Below are positions 58,093 through 64,000 of a DNA stretch of 64,000 bases, piece after piece (position 1 is the first letter of the stretch; every line of letters begins with the position of its first letter). The DNA lies in the NCBI GenBank assembly GCA_032622095.1, contig CP136067.1, positions 176,736,556-176,800,555 of the forward strand, given 5' to 3'. The position numbers and the translations under genes are program-made. The stretch comes from Siphonodentalium dalli. Taxonomy: Eukaryota > Mollusca > Scaphopoda > Gadilida > Siphonodentaliidae. The notes beneath the pieces were generated by a model. It was not told where the DNA came from and searched no databases. It saw nothing but the letters and a program-made list of their open reading frames with translations.

Positions 58093-58109
58093 GACAACAC
58101 CCTCAAAAG
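57993..58109 (-). CDS. NAB: NAB exon 1: start codon and first half of NCD1
   Basis: Start ATG at 58092-58090; coding part is 100 nt ending in phase 1 at a GT donor (57992). It encodes [18 protein letters not shown] followed by [15 protein letters not shown], which matches the opening of NCD1 in length and pattern. An acceptor-like tttcattttag ends at 58110, so 17 nt of 5' UTR probably share this exon and at least one non-coding exon lies upstream. The 17 nt contain no in-frame stop, so an N-terminal extension cannot be excluded, but vertebrate NABs start at about this point. Confidence 0.92.
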
Positions 58110-59987
58110 CTAAAATGAAAGAATTGCTAACTTTAAATTCTGACGAGAAAATTACAATACTGTATACATCCGTCAGTATTAAGCCCGGGGGGGGGGGGGC
58201 TCGTGCACGTTTTTGCTCAAAAAGTGGGTACTGGGTTTACTCACGAGGACCCCCCTGTGCAAAAATTCAGTTAGCCTTCAGATGCCGACCTACCATCATA
58301 TTTTATACGAATACCATATTTTTGTATTGAATAAAGATAATAATGTGTTTTATTTATATTATTAAGATAAATTTTGGGATTAATTTGTAAACAAACTAGG
58401 GTTGTATGATGAGTTCACAAGTTAATTTAGTTACACTAATGCTTATAAATCAAGCTAATTCTTATAAAAACACAACAGTGAGATGCAGGTGAAAGTACAT
58501 CACTCTTTTGCATTATCAAAGGATCCTACAAAAACACCAAGTGATTACTCCACATCCCATTGGATTTACTCTGATAGAGGTGTGAACATAAGTGACACAT
58601 CATTAGATTTTATTCATTTGATACCTCTTTGATTGATCCAACAACTAAGAATAGAATAAGATGTGTATAATTCACAACAATATTAACACAAGTGTACTGT
58701 GCATACTATTATACATCTTTATTTTTTAGGAAAAACAACTGGAAAAAATAATGAATCGATTCAGTGATTCGTGTGGAAAATTAAGTCCTGATGTGGGGCT
58801 TTCCAAATGATTCAAAGATGAACATCATAAATGGGATAGTCAGCAATATTGAATGAGGAATTATCAAAAGCGAATGTTGCTCAAGTTTCGACGTTAGATC
58901 AATTAATAAAACAAAGTTCCATAAAACTCAATCCATACATTCGCACACAAAGGATGTTTAAAGTAGAAAAGTATTCATCAGCAAAAAAGACAAGTTTGTT
59001 GGTATGTTACATATAAAACTGCTTTAATAATAATATATTACAGTAGTTTTAATGTAACCTTTAGCAATATATCAATACCTTAGTTTGCATATATTATATG
59101 CAAAATAAGTTTATTTTTCTGATGCTATAATAAAGAATGTTCACACTGAATTCAACTTCAATCAAAATCTCTTTAGAAATGTTCAATGATCATGAACATG
59201 TACAACCTTGACTTTACTGAACACTCACAAAAGTCCTAAAACATTTTTGTGAGGTCCCTTGATATATTGGTTATAAATTTTTTTACATTTTGTGCCCAGA
59301 CAAGTCCTAGACCTGCTTATTATTTAAATAAATCCAGAGAAAAATCCATCTCTATTGATAAAAGATACTACGGATTAGTGCCTTCAACTCAGAATTTATT
59401 CTTTCGAATCTATTAACAAAAAGTTCCAGGACAATGTAGCCTGTACTTTCATCTCAACTTAATATTGTGCTATATCAAAAACCATTTTACCTGTTCCAAT
59501 TAGAAAAGACATTTTGTACTACAGAATTAACCTGGAATCTTCACCAGAAGCTCTATAATACATTTATTTATAAATTTAACATAACACTAAATAAACCAAA
59601 ATTAGGCACACAGAGAGCCGCTTTCCCCATTTTTTGATTCAGCAGTTTCAAATATTAGAAACCTACATGTATATGTAATTATTATAGTAGCCAAATTTTC
59701 CAATTGATGATCTTACTTATAAAAAATGTTGGTTAGCGGAGGTATAATTCGGCCACTTAAACCTGTGTACAACCTTGGTGTTCTGGTCTCTAAAACACAA
59801 ATTTGCACACATTTAAAAAAAAAACTCAGTTGATACCATCAGATTCAAATTTATTTTTTGAAACGTACCCTAGAAAACTTGTTCCTTCCATATAAAGTGA
59901 ACAGCAACCCTGGATGAACTCACTACTGAGACATAAGAAAATGATTTGCTGACAAAATATGAGCATCACTCAAGTCGGAGTCCCATA
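58110..59987. other. DNA upstream of exon 1, unassigned
   Basis: AT-rich. One G run at 58188-58198. No convincing exon, promoter or CpG-rich stretch found. Confidence 0.4.
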
Positions 59988-60525
59988 AGTTGTTGACTTA
60001 CCAGAGGATTGAGATAATTAAAGAAAAAACAGCAAAATCTGTTCCCCGGCAGAGTCCTCACGAACCATATTTATGTCACTATCAACTGATAATTTATGAA
60101 TTATAAGAGAATGCATTGGCCTAACAATTTTTTATCATTTTTTTTAAATAAATGTTTCTTGCAATTTTTAGGACATAAAATAAAAAACATCCATTACCCT
60201 GCAGTGAGCCCCACACATATATAGAAGCATATAGAAGAGTGTCGTCTGCTCATGTTTGTCTGGGGCTCTGTATGGGTGAAATTATAAAATTGTTAAAGAA
60301 TACAAGAAAATATTATTAAAATTGTAAAAAATTGTTAGGCCAATGCATTCTCTGGTCGACTCGCATATATAAGAGAATGCATTGGCACAGGGTAAAAATA
60401 AGTTGTTGACTTACCAGAGGATTGAGATAAGTGCATAATTAAAGAAAAAACAGCAAAATCTGTTCCCCGGCAGAGTCCTCACGAACCATATTTATGTCAC
60501 TATCAACTGATAATTTATGAATTAT
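59988..60525 (-). repeat. ~120-bp direct duplication around a family G fragment
   Basis: AGTTGTTGACTTACCAGAGG to TGATAATTTATGAATTAT at 59988-60104 and 60401-60525, nearly identical apart from a 6-8 bp indel (GTGCATAA). On the gene strand each copy contains CCTCTG/gtaagtc, a good donor shape. Confidence 0.88.
60105..60400. mobile_element. Family G MITE, ends lost
   Basis: Begins mid-palindrome (AAGAGAATGCATTGGCCTAA), spacer CCATTACCCTGCAGTGAGCC, second palindrome shortened (CATTCTCTGGTCGACTCGCA), ends GGCACAGGGTAAAAATA. Confidence 0.8.
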
Positions 60526-60736
60526 GCAGTAGATTCAAAAACTCAAGCAGACCTTACTGTCCTAGACTTCGAACATAACTTCTCGAAAGCACAGTTAGAT
60601 TGGAAGCAAGGGTTACAGCCATGAATAATATATAGACAAATCTGTTTTTTTTGTCTCTGTCTGGCCCAGGTACAACAAGAGAGTTTCTGATCTCACTCAC
60701 AGGTGGTTGCTGCAGCCAATACTTCAGTTCACTTCT

Positions 60737-61136
60737 TTAACCCTTTACCCAACAGAAGGGCCCTGTGCCAATGCATTATCTTATATATGCGAGTCGACCA
60801 TAGGTCGCCTCGCATATATAAGAGAATGCATTAGCTTAACACATTAAAAATTATAAAATTGTTAAAGAATGTAAGAACAAATGGTAAAAAGTGCTAAAAA
60901 AAGATTTTTTTTAGGCCAATGCATTCTCTTATATATGCGAGGCGACCTATGGTCGACTCGCATATATAAGAGAATGCATTGGCACAGGGCATAACTGTAA
61001 CTATCACAATGTGGTCAATGAGCCGGTTCCAATGATATCCATATTTGTATGGTTTTATTGAGACAGACCCAAGATAATTTAGGCTGTTGCAGCTTTATTT
61101 GGCCGGTTTTGGCCGGTTTGTTGGATAAAGGGTTAA
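60737..61136. mobile_element. Family A MITE, full length
   Basis: TTAACCCTTTACCCAACAGA to TTGGATAAAGGGTTAA, 400 bp; palindromes about 60767-60834 and 60917-60990. Confidence 0.88.
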
Positions 61137-61312
61137 AGTAATGTGAAACAATTTACAGATAACAGGGATGTGGCTAGATGTGTGTGGGGGGGGGGGTAAT
61201 TTATGACAACATATTGTAGGGATGTTCAATTACAGCCATAATATAAAGTTGAGTAAATAGCCTTGTTAGATAATTACCTTAATACATGTATTGCTATAAA
61301 TGAATCAATGGG

Positions 61313-61488
61313 AATAAAGTAAATAGAGGATCTACAACGAGTCCCCAGTTTATAGCTGCATTTACAAACGAGTCCAGTAAATTAGGTCTGGACCGAGCCT
61401 TTGGCAAGTTTCAGACCTAATTTACTGGACAAGTTTTGTAAATTCCGTTATAAACTGGGGACGAGTTGCAGATTCTATTTATTACATG
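61313..61488. repeat. Foldback, GAGTCCCCAGTTTATA arms
   Basis: AAATAGAGGATCTACAACGA pairs with TCGTTGCAGATTCTATTT-like complement; inner GTCCAGTAAATTAGGTCTG and CAGACCTAATTTACTGGAC. Confidence 0.72.
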
Positions 61489-61691
61489 ATCCAAAACCTA
61501 CATAAAACATACTTAAATCAAGAAATGGGACGTGAAACTATCGTCGACTTCAAAAAGACCTGCGATGACGTTTCATGTAACTATGTGTTGTTTGTCCGCG
61601 TAAAGAAATAGTTCCAGATAAATAAAGACACTTGACGTATTTAATGGCATAAATTTAATGAAATAACTTTTCAAACTCAGTTCATTCATTA

Positions 61692-61866
61692 GAAATTGTT
61701 GGAAAAATATTGGAAGCCATAGTATATTATGAGACCTGGCGTATGTAATGTAAACAGACGACAAACGGAAGTCAAAGGTCAACTGGCACTATTTCCTGTT
61801 ACTTGTATATCACAATTTATAGAACGGGTTTATTGAATGGAATAAGGGTAGGATCATGTAATAAAT
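61692..61866 (+). repeat. Dispersed repeat, copy 2 of 2
   Basis: AATATTGGAAGCCATAGTAT to GGATCATGTAATAAAT; partner at 2945-3122. A foldback lies upstream of both copies, but not the same one. Confidence 0.6.
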
Positions 61867-61918
61867 ATCCATTAGCAATTGTTCAGTAACCAGAGAGATA
61901 AATAGGATAATTACATAA

Positions 61919-62291
61919 TTAAAGTGATGTGAAACACTCGGGTGATCAAATAGAAATGGAGTATAATTTTGCTCAAGGTAGTTATTTTTTACATATATTT
62001 TATATCCAAATTGACAACACACACTGTCATTCTTATATATCAATTAAATGCAGTGACTCTCGATGGCAAAATCATTTTAGTTTGTTTATTGCTGATAGTT
62101 GCGTCCCGAATCGAGAAGTAAATATTTACAATTGAGCATAAATCAGACGATGTTTTCTATGTAGTGGTACGTCAATTTGCTTGAAATATTTGGCGATGTT
62201 AGTTGAATTCCACATTCTGCCAGCTGGCATAGCACATGAATAGTAACTTGTGAGTTTCATGCACCTGAACAAGTCCATAATATGTCTTTAA
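61919..62291 (-). mobile_element. Family E repeat, TTAA-bounded
   Basis: TTAAAGTGATGTGAAACACT to AATATGTCTTTAA, same interior as 17915-18292. Confidence 0.75.
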
Positions 62292-62399
62292 ACAGATTTT
62301 GATCGCGGAATGAAAAAAATATGAAAAGTGGTCAATAAATACATAAAATACTTATATGCATGCATCACTTATAGAAATGATTAGAAATTATCACCTTAG

Positions 62400-62868
62400 A
62401 AAGAAACTAGAGCATCGCAAGGGCATGGCAAAATTTGCCGTTGGTGATTTCAACAAAGGGCCATATAAAGAGTAATCCATGTGCCAACTTTGAAAACGAA
62501 CAGATATCTATAACTAAAGCTATCGCTATAATGCCGTGGAAGATTTTTCCTAATTTCGAGGGTAGAAATATAAGACAACAAGGACCATAACTCCTGTTAA
62601 ATTAGGCAGACGGAACCCAAATTTAAACTTGACCTGTATTTTCATATTAGTAATACATGTTTCAAATTTGAAAACAATCAGATAACTATAACTAAAGCTA
62701 TCGCTATTAAAGGTCTGGGGGCATTTGTCCTCATTTCGAGAGCTGAATTATAAGTCAACAAGGACCATAACTCCAACAAAAATTGGCGGGCATAACCCAA
62801 AATCGAACTTGACCTGTATTTTGGGCTAGTAAACTCACATACCAAATTTCAGGCCATTCAGTTCAGAC
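62400..62868 (+). repeat. Degenerate ~185-bp tandem repeat
   Basis: CAGATA-CTATAACTAAAGCT-ATCGCTAT and AACAAGGACCATAACTCC occur twice (about 62500-62600 and 62680-62780), preceded by AAGGGCATGGCAAAATTTG. Style matches the internal repeats of the pearl-like elements, but ends are absent. Confidence 0.55.
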
Positions 62869-63322
62869 TTAAAGATGGATTATCAGATTAAAACACCCCT
62901 AAATTACTATTTCTTTGGCTTCAGGGATAAAAAAAAAATTATTCGAGTCGAGGAACCCACCCATCAAAGCTCAGAGTGATCAGATATCAATTTTTGAAAT
63001 TTGTTATTTCTCAAGATTTGAATTTTTTAAGCCTGGGAAAAAGTTGTCAAACCGACGGTCTCGGAACAAATTGCGGATGAAGATGGATAACTCTTAAATC
63101 AAGTGGTAATACGGCCAAATTTTTTGATATTCAAGTGATAATACGGCCAAATTTCTTTAAACAACATGCTAATAAATAACACATTTTGGGAAACTTTAAT
63201 TTCTTTATACCATATTTGACAGTGGTTAGCATTATTTTGTTGTCGTTAAATGTTTCTGATACATGTAACTAAAGTTGTTGTAACTTGATATGGGACTGTC
63301 CGATCGGATTGAGTACCTTTAA
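62869..63322 (+). mobile_element. Family H MITE, TTAA-bounded
   Basis: TTAAAGATGGATTATCAGAT to CGGATTGAGTACCTTTAA. Confidence 0.8.
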
Positions 63323-63487
63323 ATAATTTGATCCAGGGATAAAAAAGGTGAAGACACACATGTACATAACATACTTATAAGTAGGTTTTCATGCATTGGA
63401 AAGACTTGTAGAAATAATGGAAATGATAACATTAGATAGAAAGAAGGGCTGTTTTTACTACAGAATGTAGCACAAAAGAGCACATTG

Positions 63488-63935
63488 TTAAAGATGCATA
63501 ATCCGATTTAGCGCCCCTCAATTACTATTTTTTTGGATTCGGGGGTAAAAAATATTTGATTCGAGTCGAGGAACCCACCTATCAAAGCTCAGAGTTACTA
63601 GATATTAATTTTTTAAATCTATTATTTTTAACCATCGAGATTTATTAGTGGCCCAGTAAAAGTTGACGAGTCGACGGTCTCGGACCAAATTACAGATGAA
63701 GATGGAGACTCTAAAATCAAGAGGCTTTGTATAAGTGATAATAAGGCCAAATTTTGTTTAACAACATGTTGATAAATAACACGTTTCGGCCAATTTTATA
63801 CTATAGTTGACAGTGGTTAGCATTATTTTTTTGACAATTAATCCATTCTGATAACTGAAGAGGCATTTCTAAAAGTGTTGTTGTTGTTAGAATCTGATGA
63901 TATGGGGACCATCGAATCGGATTGAGCACCTTTAA
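63488..63935 (+). mobile_element. Family H MITE, TTAA-bounded
   Basis: TTAAAGATGCATAATCCGAT to CGGATTGAGCACCTTTAA; 448 bp, the cleanest copy in the window. Confidence 0.85.
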
Positions 63936-64000
63936 GTTTCTTTCTGATATGGTAATTTTAAAATATCTCTTTCACTTGAAAGTTGAAAAATTTCTTTCCA

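Overview
This window looks like animal nuclear DNA, most likely from a bivalve or other mollusc (inference). The coding sequence is split into short exons with GT-AG introns. A tRNA-derived SINE is present. Four elements combine tandem arrays, ACGG-type microsatellites and a terminal palindrome, which recalls the bivalve 'pearl'/BIV160-type (Helitron-related) elements. There are no operons, no bacterial signals and no recognisable tRNA or rRNA genes.

The window holds one convincing gene. It lies on the minus strand and runs from a start codon at 58092 to a stop at 4110. It is a NAB homologue (NGFI-A/EGR-binding transcriptional co-regulator), assembled here from 12 coding exons whose splice sites and phases agree. 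Exons 1-2 encode the NCD1 domain, exons 4-6 the NCD2 domain, exon 7 a short basic cluster and exon 8 a coiled coil. Exon 10 is an unusual 1059-nt symmetric (phase 1-1) exon encoding a tandemly duplicated domain I do not recognise. Exons 11-12 encode an acidic C-terminus. The predicted protein is about 868 residues, or about 515 without exon 10, which is close to vertebrate NAB1/NAB2. Exon 9 as sequenced carries one extra G in a G5 run that breaks the frame; all other phases require 68 nt, not 69.

The introns are packed with non-autonomous DNA elements. They include: (A, B, F, F', H, E, J) several families bounded by TTAA, piggyBac-like in their target site; (C) hairpin elements with CAAGCCT(T/G) ends and 8-bp target duplications, hAT-like; (D) about 215-bp near-perfect foldbacks with CAGTAATG ends at TA; (G) elements with TGTGACCCGCC ends; (K) about 430-bp elements with GGCCAAAAC ends; a hAT-like element with a perfect 8-bp duplication; and a 4.3-kb inverted-repeat-bounded element carrying a relic coding segment. 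Families A, B, F and G have unrelated ends but carry the same 60-70 nt palindrome.

Layout: 1-4.1 kb, MITEs and unassigned DNA downstream of the gene; 4.1-8.5 kb, exons 12, 11, 10; 12.4-15.9 kb, exons 9, 8, 7 and the SINE; 16.7-17.2 kb, a 41-bp satellite; 21.7-23.2 kb, exons 6 and 5; 24.5-28.6 kb, a tandem array of the exon 4 splice donor with a 163-bp-repeat element inserted in it, then exon 4; 29.5-30.9 kb, microsatellites and a 191-bp-repeat element; 31.4 kb, exon 3; 35.4 kb, exon 2; 36-58 kb, one very long intron full of elements; 58.0 kb, exon 1; 58.1-64 kb, upstream DNA with further MITEs.

All calls rest on reading the sequence. No alignment, RNA or database search was available.
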